Shown piece after piece: positions 42,600 to 51,008 of a DNA stretch of 64,000 bases. The translations under genes were made by a program, and so were the position numbers. The stretch is from Sansalvadorimonas sp965243775 (GTDB lineage Bacteria; Pseudomonadota; Gammaproteobacteria; Pseudomonadales; Endozoicomonadaceae), in NCBI GenBank assembly GCA_965243775.1, contig CBDEWF010000078.1, forward strand, positions 115,157 to 179,156. Direction: 5' to 3'. The notes beneath the pieces are model-generated. The model saw only the letters and a list, made by a program, of their open reading frames with translations. It was not told the DNA's origin and did no database searches. Every line of letters begins with the position of its first letter. Positions within the stretch are counted from its first letter, which is position 1.

Positions 42600-42639
42600 C
42601 CATTAGAGCGCATAACCCACCCATAGCTGTTTTGCTCAA

Positions 42640-43563
42640 TTAATGCCGAACCCTCTGTGATAACTCTTCTATTAGTTTGCTCAGCGCCAGAGGCATAAAC
42701 CTCCGGGGTGGATAGATGGCATAGACATGCCGCTCCGGCATAGTCCAGTCGGGCAATAGTTGAACCAGTTTCCCATTCTGCAGCGCCTCTTCCAGAATCA
42801 ACCGGGGCAGCAGTGCTACACCGGCTCCAGCAATAGCCGCTTCTCTTATAGCAGTGACATTATTGAAACCAAGATTTCCCTTGACCGCATATTCATGGCT
42901 TTCACTTCCCCTGCTGAAAGTCCAGATTCCTGTCGTATCATGGTTCGAGTTATAACGAATGGCATTCAACCGCTGGATATCTGAGGGGTGTCGTATGCCC
43001 TGATCCTTCTGAAACCCTGGTGCAGCCACCAGCATCAGCTCTGATGTCCACACCCTGCGACAGACAAGGTTCTGGTCATTGGGGGGGGAGAGCCGGAGAG
43101 CAAGATCAATCCCTTCCTCCCGAAAGTCGATCTTGCGATTGGTTAACTCCACATTAACTGTCACCCGGGGCCAGCACTGAACAAATGTTCCGATAAACTG
43201 CGCCAGAACCAACTGCCCCACTTCGATAGGTGCCACAATATTCAGCTGCCCGGAAGGTTCTTCGCGGTGGCTTTGCAGAATATTTTCCGCCTCTTCAAAA
43301 GCCTGAACAATCTGCCGGCAGCGTTGATAGTGCCCTTCACCAATATCTGTCAGCACCCGCTTGCGAGTTGAGCGCTGCAGCAGCCTGACACCTATACGCT
43401 CTTCCATAGCCGCTACTTTTCGACTGACCGTTGACTTCTGCATACCCAGACGCTCGGCAGCGGCTGTCATACTACCGGCATCTACCACGCTGACAAAAAT
43501 CAGGGCTTCATTGAGATCAAGAGATTGTTGCATACAGGGAACATCAAGTTGAGGAAATGCCAT
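42640..43563 (-). CDS. LysR-family transcriptional regulator
   Basis: The 307-residue protein has an N-terminal winged helix-turn-helix (DLNEALIFVSVVDAGSMTAAAERLGMQKSTVSRKVAAMEERIG) and a periplasmic-binding-fold effector domain starting near residue 100 (GQLNIVAPIEVGQL, FREEGIDLALRL). It is divergent from the efflux genes emrA-like/emrB-like, so it probably regulates them and itself from the shared 181-bp region. That region holds four 18-bp tandem repeats. The ATG at 43563 is used; an ATG ten codons in is an alternative. The effector is unknown. Confidence 0.9.
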   Translation of the reverse strand: MAFPQLDVPCMQQSLDLNEALIFVSVVDAGSMTAAAERLGMQKSTVSRKVAAMEERIGVRLLQRSTRKRVLTDIGEGHYQRCRQIVQAFEEAENILQSHREEPSGQLNIVAPIEVGQLVLAQFIGTFVQCWPRVTVNVELTNRKIDFREEGIDLALRLSPPNDQNLVCRRVWTSELMLVAAPGFQKDQGIRHPSDIQRLNAIRYNSNHDTTGIWTFSRGSESHEYAVKGNLGFNNVTAIREAAIAGAGVALLPRLILEEALQNGKLVQLLPDWTMPERHVYAIYPPRRFMPLALSKLIEELSQRVRH

Positions 43564-43643
43564 CTAATTCGTGCAGAGCAACAATGATAACATTCACGCC
43601 TATTTCTCCCTACCGATATGCTGCTGTCCCAGGACTCTTAACA

Positions 43644-43715
43644 GTTCAAGGCTGTTGACGGCTCAAGGCTTATTAATAGCTCAAGGCTTATTAATAGCTC
43701 AAGGCTGCTGACAGG
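43644..43715. repeat. Four 18-bp tandem repeats between the LysR and efflux genes
   Basis: Units at 43644, 43662, 43680 and 43698 all contain TTCAAGGCT or CTCAAGGCT. The middle two, CTCAAGGCTTATTAATAG, are identical, while the outer two end in TGTTGACGG and TGCTGACAGG. They sit in the divergent promoter region, so they may be regulator-binding sites or a slipped-strand array that tunes promoter spacing. Confidence 0.8.
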
Positions 43716-43744
43716 CATGCATATCTGCGCCCTCAGGATTTTGA

Positions 43745-44956
43745 ATGCCAAACAGCCATGAGCATGGAAACACTGTTTCCAGAATGAAAAATAAGAGACG
43801 CCTTGTTTTTTTTCTACTGGCCTGCACAGCCATAGCCGCAACCGGTTACTGGTACCAGGTTACCCGTTTCCAGGAGACGACTGATAACGCTTATCTTCAG
43901 TCAGATATTGTCTATATCAGCTCCAAACAGGATGGCTATGCCGAGGCTGGATGGATCACCGATAACCAGCCTGTTAAGGAAGGGGAAGTTCTGGCACGGA
44001 TAGAAGACAGTGACTATCAGCTGAAAGTTCAGGAAAGCCAAGCTGCTATTCTGGCTGCAGAGGCCGCTGTCAGCCAGCTGGCATCCCAGTTAAACCTGCA
44101 AAAATCCCTGATCACGGTTGCAGAGGCCAAGCTGTCATCTACCCAGGCCAGTCTGACTTTGGCAATCTCAGAGTTGAGCCGCGTCAGCTCACTGTTCAAA
44201 CTGGGAGCTGTATCCGAAGATCAGCTGGACAGTGCCCGCACCACAGAACACAAGTATTGGGCTCAACAGAAAGGTGACCAGGCTAACCTAGAGTCCAGCC
44301 GCCGGCAAATAGCCGTACTGAACAGCCAGATCAAAGCTGCACAAGCTTCTCTGCTGCAGGCCCGTACCAGGGTTGAAATTGCCGAACAAAAACTGGCTGA
44401 AACTATTATCAAGGCTCCCCGGGACGGTGTCATCGGCCAGCGTCAGGTAAAAGATGGTCAGTTTGTTAAGGCTGGTTCTGTACTGTTTACCCTGGTCGAC
44501 AGTGACACTGTATGGGTAACCGCCAACTTCAAGGAGACCCAGGTGGGCCAGATGCAGGCAGGCCAGCCCGTAGACCTGGATATCGATGCCTTCCCCGGCC
44601 AGACCTTCACCGGTTATATCGACAGTCTGTGGCCCGCTAGTGGTGCCCGTTTCAGTTTGCTGCCACCAGAAAATGCAACCGGTAATTTTACCAAGATTGT
44701 TCAGCGTATCCCAGTCAAGATCGTGATTCCCGCCAATCAACCACTGGCTGGACAGCTGCGGGCGGGCATGTCTGTTGTGGCTACTGTTGATACACGTTCA
44801 AAGCCCGTTGACCTGAGCAGACTGCTCGTGGCTGATAACAATATCAACAAAAACAGCAACACACTTGCCAGCAACCCACATTCCAGCAAGTTGCTTTCCA
44901 GCAGTTTGCTGTCCAACAATCCAGCTATCAGTAAGCAGCATGTCGCAGAACGCTGA
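43745..44956 (+). CDS. emrA: HlyD/EmrA-type membrane-fusion protein
   Basis: This periplasmic adaptor links an inner-membrane pump to an outer-membrane channel. The 403-residue protein has a membrane anchor (RLVFFLLACTAIAATGYWY), then TTDNAYLQSDIVYISSKQDGY, the lipoyl half (VKEGEVLARIEDSDYQLKVQESQAA), a coiled coil (about 100-210), the second lipoyl half (IIKAPRDGVIGQRQVKDGQFV) and a beta barrel (VWVTANFKETQVGQMQAGQPVDLDID). The first codons (MPNSHEHG) are encoded by a copy of the AAACAGCCATGAG repeat core. The C-terminal tail is Ser/Asn-rich and unlike the family. It overlaps the pump gene by 17 bp. The symbol marks family type, not proven orthology. Confidence 0.85.
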   Translation: MPNSHEHGNTVSRMKNKRRLVFFLLACTAIAATGYWYQVTRFQETTDNAYLQSDIVYISSKQDGYAEAGWITDNQPVKEGEVLARIEDSDYQLKVQESQAAILAAEAAVSQLASQLNLQKSLITVAEAKLSSTQASLTLAISELSRVSSLFKLGAVSEDQLDSARTTEHKYWAQQKGDQANLESSRRQIAVLNSQIKAAQASLLQARTRVEIAEQKLAETIIKAPRDGVIGQRQVKDGQFVKAGSVLFTLVDSDTVWVTANFKETQVGQMQAGQPVDLDIDAFPGQTFTGYIDSLWPASGARFSLLPPENATGNFTKIVQRIPVKIVIPANQPLAGQLRAGMSVVATVDTRSKPVDLSRLLVADNNINKNSNTLASNPHSSKLLSSSLLSNNPAISKQHVAER

Positions 44957-46517
44957 TCTTAAGCAGGAACAGGAGCAGAGACTGCCGGAGAAAGCCTCAC
45001 GCCGGGACTGGATTGCCGTGATTGGTATGGTTCTGGGGGCCTTTATTGCCATTCTGGATATCCAGATCGTTAATTCGTCCCTGGCAAAAATTCAGGGCTC
45101 CCTCTCCGCCAGTCTTTCAGAAGGCTCATGGATTTCCACATCCTACATGATCGCGGAAATCGTAATTATTCCCCTGAGCGCCTGGCTGGCCAGCATATTC
45201 TCCATGCGCCGTTACCTGCTCTGGAGTACGGCTGGGTTTATGGTGACTTCTGCCCTGTGTGGTATGGCCTGGAGCCTGGAATCCATGATCCTGTTCCGTG
45301 CTCTACAGGGGATTGCCGTAGCCCCACTTATTCCACTGTCGTTCACTCTGGTCCGTACCCGCCTGCCGGATTCACAACAACCAATAGGTATGGCACTGTT
45401 TGCCTTCTCCGCAGTATTCGCGCCCTCGGTTGGACCAACCATAGGCGGCTGGCTGACAGAGAATTTCAGCTGGCACCTGATCTTCTATATCAACTTCCTG
45501 CCTGGCCTGCTGATGCTTGCCCTGCTGGGTTATGGACTTGATGCCGGCCCCATACGCCTAGACCGTTTAAAAAATGCCGACTGGCCCGGCATTGCCTCTC
45601 TCTCCCTGGGGCTGGCAACCCTGGAGTTTGTTCTGGAAGAAGGTAACCGCAATAACTGGTTCCAGTCCCACGAGATCACTCTTTTTGCAGCTATCGCTGC
45701 GCTCTCCCTGAGCAGCTTTGTCTACATTCAGCTGACCAGGCCTGACCCTCTGCTGAACCTGAGAATCCTGGGTAGGCGACAGTTCCTGCTGGGCACACTG
45801 GCTAACTGTTCCATGGGCCTGGCCATGTACGGCACAGTATTTCTGCTGCCTATGTATCTGGCCCAGATACAGAACTATAACGCTCTGCAGATCGGTACTG
45901 TCATGCTGTGGGGCGGCCTGCCTCAGCTGCTGTTTATTCCACTGCTGCCCAAGATGATGAAGTATGTCGAGACACGCTGGCTCTGCCTGTTTGGTCTGAC
46001 CATGTTTGCAGCCAGTGCCTTGATGAACTCGTTTATGTCTGCAGATTATTCTGGTGATCAGTTCCGTCTGAGTTTGTTGATACGGGCTATCGGACAACCT
46101 TTCGTCATGGTACCGCTGTCGGTTCTGGCTACAGCGAAACTGCCACTGAAAGATATCCCTTCTGCGTCCAGTCTCTACAACACCAGCCGCAACCTTAGTG
46201 GAGCTATCGGTATTGCCATGCTCTCAACCCTGATCGACAGACGTTCTACCTTTCACCAGGTGCGAATCGGGGAAACCCTGTCTCTCCATGATCCCGTTAC
46301 CCAGAACTACCTGGAGCGACTGGGTGAACTCTTTCCCCAGTTGAGCCCGCAGCAGGATATTGCCCTGATCGCCCGACAAGTAGCCCAGGATGCCGGCATT
46401 ATGGCTTTCAGTGATTCCTTTATTGTGATCGCTCTCTCCCTGGCTCTTGGGCTTCTGGCTATTGTTGCCATTGGCCGGAACTCTTCCCAGCCAGTTACTG
46501 CAACTTCAACACAATAG
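44940..46517 (+). CDS. emrB: DHA2-family MFS drug transporter (EmrB-type)
   Basis: The 525-residue inner-membrane pump exports drugs by proton antiport. The ATG at 44940 overlaps the end of the adaptor gene; the frame is open further back, but only inside that gene. About 14 membrane segments are visible. Motifs include AFIAILDIQIVNSSLAKIQGSL (motif D1), GSWISTSYMIAEIVIIPLSAWL, LFRALQGIAVAPLIPLS (RxxQG) and GPTIGGWLTENFSWHLIFYIN (motif C). SLYNTSRNLSGAIGIAML is the usual DHA2 helix 13. Together with the adaptor it should form a tripartite pump with a TolC-like channel encoded elsewhere. Confidence 0.92.
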   Translation: MSQNADLKQEQEQRLPEKASRRDWIAVIGMVLGAFIAILDIQIVNSSLAKIQGSLSASLSEGSWISTSYMIAEIVIIPLSAWLASIFSMRRYLLWSTAGFMVTSALCGMAWSLESMILFRALQGIAVAPLIPLSFTLVRTRLPDSQQPIGMALFAFSAVFAPSVGPTIGGWLTENFSWHLIFYINFLPGLLMLALLGYGLDAGPIRLDRLKNADWPGIASLSLGLATLEFVLEEGNRNNWFQSHEITLFAAIAALSLSSFVYIQLTRPDPLLNLRILGRRQFLLGTLANCSMGLAMYGTVFLLPMYLAQIQNYNALQIGTVMLWGGLPQLLFIPLLPKMMKYVETRWLCLFGLTMFAASALMNSFMSADYSGDQFRLSLLIRAIGQPFVMVPLSVLATAKLPLKDIPSASSLYNTSRNLSGAIGIAMLSTLIDRRSTFHQVRIGETLSLHDPVTQNYLERLGELFPQLSPQQDIALIARQVAQDAGIMAFSDSFIVIALSLALGLLAIVAIGRNSSQPVTATSTQ

Positions 46518-46601
46518 TTAATAACAGTCAGTTACCCGGCTGGCTCCAGAATCGACTAGCCTTGCGATTCCGGAACCAGCTATCTATCAGAGGGGGCTGT
46601 T

Positions 46602-47984
46602 ATGAAGTTAAAGAGTTCCCTGGTAGCACCTGTTCTTGCTGCGATTTTTATCTTTTTGTTTTTTATCCCGGTTTCGAAAAAGCCCCCGTCAGCGATTCGC
46701 CGCTATATTCAGGAAACCTTCCCTTGCGACAATGCTACAGGTGCGGTCTGCCTGACGGTAACTGAAACCCAGATTGAACAGTTGAGCTGGGTTCTGGAGA
46801 ACCCGGTGATCACTCCAGAGTTTGATATTGCAGGACAGAGAGGTATCCACATGGAAGTGCCCAGAGCACTATCTCGTCTGTACAGCCTGCAGCTGCTCCG
46901 CTCCGGTACCCAGGCAGATTATATCCAGTTCGTTTTCCCCCAGCGCAACAAACATCAGCATAGGCTCCCCTTCGACAAATTTTTGAAGCTTGCCAAAATC
47001 ATTCAGGGGCTGGACAACCACTCCTATGCAGTTCTGGAGGCCACAGCCATTATCAGTTCTGTGGTCCTCTCCCCCAGGGCAAAAACACAAGCTGCCAAAG
47101 TACTGAATAAAGTCCCGGAAGACAACAACCAGTTTCTGGCGGCAACAGCACAATATGCCAGGCAGATTTATCCTCTGGCCCAGCAGGTGATTGGTTCCAA
47201 CCCAGAGAGGGCTCGCAGGTTCCAGGTTGTCTTCCTTGCTGACAGCCACCTTCGCCATATGATGTATGCTGAAGGCTCCCAGGCTATGTACAGCCAGATT
47301 AAGCAGGGGCTGGCAGATAAGACTCTTTCCTGGTGTGATCTGGATCTGTGGTTTGCCCACTGGATGATTAATGTGGCTGGTTTCAGGGGGCATATTGATC
47401 CAAGGGGATCTCTGTACCTGACCCTGCCCACATTTCAATCCATGAAGATGGTGTGGAAAACCCTGTTGCGGATCACCAGTGACAGCTCTGCTAACCCAAT
47501 GCTGTATTACCTCGAGCAGTGCAGCCGGAAGCTCAGGCTGAAAGAGTATCTTGATGAGCCAGATCAAAAACTGGCGGTTGCTTTGCTGTCTGCACAGACC
47601 AGGGTTTATACCCCTCGAACGGGAAAACTTCTGGTCAACAGCTTTCTTCAACTATCTGATGAAAACCGCAGGCGCTGGATTACCCATGCAAAGAAACAGC
47701 TGAAAGTTCTTGATGAACCTGCTGCCACCTACGTTCCCGCCCTGTTTGCCAATATGATTCGGGCAGTGGGTCTGGAAAAAGCTGTCCTGACTATTGTTCC
47801 AGTGATTCTAGATGCCTGTGAGCTGGCAGAAGGCATGCGTCAGTTGAGCCTTATGGCCGCGGATGTTCCACTGTCTTTCAGAGAGCTGGCAAGGAAGGAG
47901 ATTGTTAAGAAGCTGAGCACGGCTGAATTGCCAATTAAACTGACCATCGAGCCGGATACCGGAATCATTCGATTCCATCCATAA
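46602..47984 (+). CDS. Membrane-anchored or exported protein of unknown function (460 aa)
   Basis: I do not recognise this family. The N-terminus (MKLKSSLVAPVLAAIFIFLFFIPVS) is a signal anchor or signal peptide. The rest is mostly helical without further membrane segments, with a possible disulfide pair near residues 42-50 (FPCDNATGAVCL). The ATG at 46602 has GAGGGGG upstream. It follows the efflux genes by 84 bp on the same strand, so it may share their transcript, but no functional link is evident. Codon use is like the neighbours. Confidence 0.7.
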   Translation: MKLKSSLVAPVLAAIFIFLFFIPVSKKPPSAIRRYIQETFPCDNATGAVCLTVTETQIEQLSWVLENPVITPEFDIAGQRGIHMEVPRALSRLYSLQLLRSGTQADYIQFVFPQRNKHQHRLPFDKFLKLAKIIQGLDNHSYAVLEATAIISSVVLSPRAKTQAAKVLNKVPEDNNQFLAATAQYARQIYPLAQQVIGSNPERARRFQVVFLADSHLRHMMYAEGSQAMYSQIKQGLADKTLSWCDLDLWFAHWMINVAGFRGHIDPRGSLYLTLPTFQSMKMVWKTLLRITSDSSANPMLYYLEQCSRKLRLKEYLDEPDQKLAVALLSAQTRVYTPRTGKLLVNSFLQLSDENRRRWITHAKKQLKVLDEPAATYVPALFANMIRAVGLEKAVLTIVPVILDACELAEGMRQLSLMAADVPLSFRELARKEIVKKLSTAELPIKLTIEPDTGIIRFHP

Positions 47985-48316
47985 TGTGTTTTTGTAAACA
48001 TCCTATGCTCAATCAGACCATCCAAGTATTGTAAGCGGTAATTTCTATCCATCTGGTTGTCTTGCTGGATCAGGTGTAATCCTGATGCAATTCCTCTTTG
48101 GTGAATGTCGATGCTCTTAGCATTTAACCAATAAGTCAGAGATGCTGACTATACCAGCAACCATTGTGCTTAAGTTGACTCTGATTATGAACCTCAGACG
48201 GTACTTCCAAGTACCGCTATGTCCACAAAAATATTTGACACTCTTCGTATATTAATATTTGTTATAGCTGAAAAGAGAAATTGTGATCACCTTTTTGTAG
48301 GAATAGATACAGTCTT
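47985..48316. other. Intergenic region, 332 bp
   Basis: No gene is seen. It holds a small hairpin (CGGTACTT / AAGTACCG at 48199-48216) between two convergent genes. Confidence 0.5.
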
Positions 48317-49978
48317 TTATGTTCCCCCCCCTCTTTTGTTCCGCTTGCCCTTGCAGCGCGCATCCGTGCTGCCCCAGCGGTGGTAGTTAAGAAGGTTCAC
48401 CGAATCAAAGGACAGGCCGCAGCCACAGGTGGTGTTGCGCTTGCCCTTGCAACGCGCATCCGCGCTGCCCCGACGGTGGGAGTTAAGAAGGCTTACCGAA
48501 TCAAAGGACAGGCCGCAGCCACAGGTGGTGTTGCGCTTGCCCTTGCAGCGCGCATCCGTGCTGCCCTGGCAGTGGGAGTTAAGAAGGTTCACCGAATCAA
48601 AGGACAGGCCGCAGCCACAGGTGGTGTTGCGCTTGCCCTTGCAGCGCGCATCCGTGCTGCTCCGGCGGTGGGAGGTAAGAAGGTTCACCGAATCAAAGGA
48701 CAGGCCGCAGCCACAGGTGGTGTTGCGCTTGCCCTTGCAGCGCGCATCCGTGCTGCTCTGGCGGTGGGAGGTAAGAAGGTTCACCGAATCAAAGGACAGG
48801 CCGCAGCCACAGGTGGTGTTGCGCTTGCCCTTGCCCTTGCCCTTGCAACGCGCATCCGTGCTGCCCTGGCGGTGGGAGTTAAGAAGGTTCACCGAATCAA
48901 AGGACAGGCCGCAGCCACAGGTGGTGTTGCGCTTGCCCTTGCAGCGCGCATCCGTGCTGCCCTGGCGGTGGGAGTTAAGAAGGTTCACCGAATCAAAGGA
49001 CAGGCCGCAGCCACAGGTGGTGTTCTGCTTGCCCTTGCAGCGCGCATCCGTGCTGCCCTGGCAGTGGGAGTTAAGAAGGCTCACCGAATCAAAGGACAGG
49101 CCGCAGCCACAGGTGGTGTTGCGCTTGCCCTTGCAGCGCGCATCCGTGCTGCCCCGGCGGTGGGAGTTAAGAAGGCTCACCGAATCAAAGGACAGGCCGC
49201 AGCCACAGGTGGTGTTGCGCTTGCCCGTGCAACGCGCATCCGTGCTGCTCTGGCGGTGGGAGTTAAGAAGGCTCACCGAATCAAAGGACAGGCCGCAGCC
49301 ACAGGTGGTATTCTGCTTGCCCTTGCAGCGCGCATCCGTGCTGACCTGGCGGTGGGAGCTAAGAAGGCTCACCGAATCAAAGGACAGGCCGCAGCCACAG
49401 GTGGTGTTGCGCTTCTTCCTGAATACTGCAGTTTGTTCACTTTGCGTCACTACTTCCATTTCCAGAGTGAGAGGACTGTCGTAACCTGGATAACTTTCAA
49501 CGGAAGAGGTAACAGAGGGTTCTTTTTTAACCACCCTCTGGCAATGAATTTCCCAGGCCAATAGCTCAGGATTGAGAGACACCATAAGTGGATCCCATGA
49601 TTCTTTTTCAATGATCACCTCATCTGTTTCAGGTGGCGGGGTGCCTGAACGGGACGTTGCTGTGCAAGCTGATCCTGGAGCACTCAATTTGAGGGTGTCA
49701 TCATCCAGGTGTGGCACCCTTATTCGGGATGCACTTTCAATGCCCCGACATTCGAAACCTTCACCTGAAACAGGCACACAGTAAGTATCATCCAGTGGGT
49801 GGGCCGCTGAGGCGTGAGTGCGTATGGCTCCTGTTGAGAGAATCTCTGTCTCCCCTTCGCCTGCGGGTAAAACGAGAGTGCAGCTCTCCTGCTTATTTGT
49901 ACCTGAACTGGCAGGTTGAACTGTGGCAATGACCAGGACAAGGCAAAAGTATGTTGGCTTTAACAATCCAGAAAACAA
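48317..49978 (-). CDS. Secreted protein with eleven 32-residue Cys/His repeats
   Basis: I do not recognise the family. The 553-residue frame starts with TTG at 49978 (GGAAG 5 bases upstream) and a likely signal peptide (LLKPTYFCLVLVIATVQPASS). A unique N-terminal region (about 26-188) is Ser/Thr/Glu-rich. Then come eleven near-identical units, each like NTTCGCGLSFDSVSLLNSHR followed by QGSTDARCKGK(R/Q). Each holds Cys, Cys, His and Cys in the pattern C-x-C-x12-H-x8-C, recalling C2H2/C2HC zinc fingers (CGxSFxxxxxLxxH). One unit has an extra GKGK. The unit is 96 bp, so copy number can change by slippage without shifting frame. The C-terminus is basic (KRNKRGGGT). Confidence 0.75.
   Translation of the reverse strand: MFSGLLKPTYFCLVLVIATVQPASSGTNKQESCTLVLPAGEGETEILSTGAIRTHASAAHPLDDTYCVPVSGEGFECRGIESASRIRVPHLDDDTLKLSAPGSACTATSRSGTPPPETDEVIIEKESWDPLMVSLNPELLAWEIHCQRVVKKEPSVTSSVESYPGYDSPLTLEMEVVTQSEQTAVFRKKRNTTCGCGLSFDSVSLLSSHRQVSTDARCKGKQNTTCGCGLSFDSVSLLNSHRQSSTDARCTGKRNTTCGCGLSFDSVSLLNSHRRGSTDARCKGKRNTTCGCGLSFDSVSLLNSHCQGSTDARCKGKQNTTCGCGLSFDSVNLLNSHRQGSTDARCKGKRNTTCGCGLSFDSVNLLNSHRQGSTDARCKGKGKGKRNTTCGCGLSFDSVNLLTSHRQSSTDARCKGKRNTTCGCGLSFDSVNLLTSHRRSSTDARCKGKRNTTCGCGLSFDSVNLLNSHCQGSTDARCKGKRNTTCGCGLSFDSVSLLNSHRRGSADARCKGKRNTTCGCGLSFDSVNLLNYHRWGSTDARCKGKRNKRGGGT
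48333..49415. repeat. 96-bp tandem repeat array (about 11 units)
   Basis: The DNA counterpart of the protein repeats: a 96-bp unit recurs about 11 times with only a few substitutions per copy. One copy is enlarged by 12 bp (an extra pair of CTTGCC units near 48825-48845). It keeps all three frames of the opposite strand largely open, which creates long artefactual ORFs. Confidence 0.9.
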
Positions 49979-50035
49979 GTCTGCTTCCCTGAACCAAACC
50001 GGCCTTAAAGGTTAGCAGAACAGTCAGGGGCCATT

Positions 50036-50315
50036 TTAAACCCGGTTGATTTCTATGCTCTGAACATTCCAGGGAAGCAACTGCTCAATATCTTCAACAG
50101 ATTTGACGGAAGGCAACTGGGTAAAAACCTCTTTCAGGTAAGCATAGGGTTCCACACCACAAGCTTTGGCGGTTTCAATCAGGCTGTACAGATTGGCACT
50201 GTAAGGTTTTCGGGGGTATTTGCTCCCTCAGAGCATCAACTTCGCTGAGAAGAGAGTCAATCCAGTTCTTGAGAGCAGGGTCATCCGGCAATGGTGGGAC
50301 AAAGGTAGCAGCCAT
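50036..50315 (-). pseudogene. IS66 transposase (tnpC) remnant
   Basis: From ATG 50315 the frame gives MAATFVPPLPDDPALKNWID, SLLSEVDALREQ: the N-terminal leader of IS66 transposases. After a junction near 50215 the frame changes to the C-terminal end, ANLYSLIETAKACGVEPYAY, then LKEVFTQLPSVKSVEDIEQL and LPWN, stopping at 50036. The intervening 400 or so residues, including the catalytic domain, are deleted. This is a clear relic. Confidence 0.85.
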
Positions 50316-50353
50316 GCCGGTAACATAATCATCTGGAGAAAAAATGCAACCCG

Positions 50354-50865
50354 TCAGACCATCGTACTGTAATGCAAGGCTGGGTGCGGTTTGCGGGGGC
50401 GAATATCATAGCCATCCAGCAGGTCGTTCAACACTCGGCCATCCATTATGGCGGGCATATCCTTGTCCGGCCACTGGAAGCGATACTTCTCCAAACGCTT
50501 GTACCAGAGCACAAAACCATTGTTCTTCCAGAGCAGCAACTTGATCTTGTCCCGGCCCCGGTCAGAACACGAACAGCCGGTGATCAAAGGGAGAGAGTTT
50601 AGTCTCCTGCTCAATCAGACAGGCCAGCTCCCGCACCAGGTCAATGATGTTGTCAGTCTGAACTTTCAGATGGATACCACAAGGTAAAGTTACAGTCACT
50701 GTCGTCAGCCTGCTTGTTTCTGGGGTCACGGAATTTCCGTTTCCAGTAAGACAACTGGTGAGAGTTCAGGTTGTTCTGCTGGCACTATGCTGTTTGTGTC
50801 AGGCCGGATTCCTGCCACTGTTGAAGGCGGTCGCGCCAGAGAGATTCCAGAGATTCTGAAGACAT
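50354..50865 (-). pseudogene. IS66 accessory genes tnpA/tnpB, fused and broken
   Basis: The ATG at 50865 opens MSSESLESLWRDRLQQWQES, GLTQTA, the TnpA helix-turn-helix, which is interrupted by an in-frame TAG and continues as HQLSYWKRKFRDP. A further piece, LPCGIHLKVQTDNIIDLVRE, resembles the TnpA C-terminus. It runs directly into the middle of TnpB (RDKIKLLLWKNNGFVLWYKR, LEKYRFQWP), which ends at 50354. The N-terminal half of tnpB is missing and a frameshift lies near 50570. Confidence 0.75.
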
Positions 50866-51008
50866 TGGGGAGTTCCTGATGAAAAATCAGGATCATAAAC
50901 AGGGAATTGATGGAAATTAATGTGGGGAGGAATTACCGCTTACCAAGTATTCAATCTCAGCGTCGATATATCCTTCTGATGCTCACTATACTGGTCTGAA
51001 TATTCGAT

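Larger units (their letters stand above)
50036..50865 (-). mobile_element. Decayed IS66-family insertion sequence
   Basis: Fragments of all three IS66 genes (tnpA, tnpB, tnpC) lie in the expected order on the minus strand, but each has frameshifts, stops or large deletions, and the transposase has lost its catalytic middle. Nothing can be functional. Terminal inverted repeats were not recognised. Confidence 0.8.

Noticed and set aside
48333..49415. CRISPR array
   Set aside because: The units are contiguous 96-bp repeats without spacers and code for protein.
48380..49564. Two long plus-strand ORFs (394 and 351 codons) with regular repeats opposite the Cys/His repeat gene
   Set aside because: They are open only because a 96-bp unit without stops in several frames is repeated. 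The minus-strand frame has a signal peptide, a unique N-terminal region and patterned cysteines.
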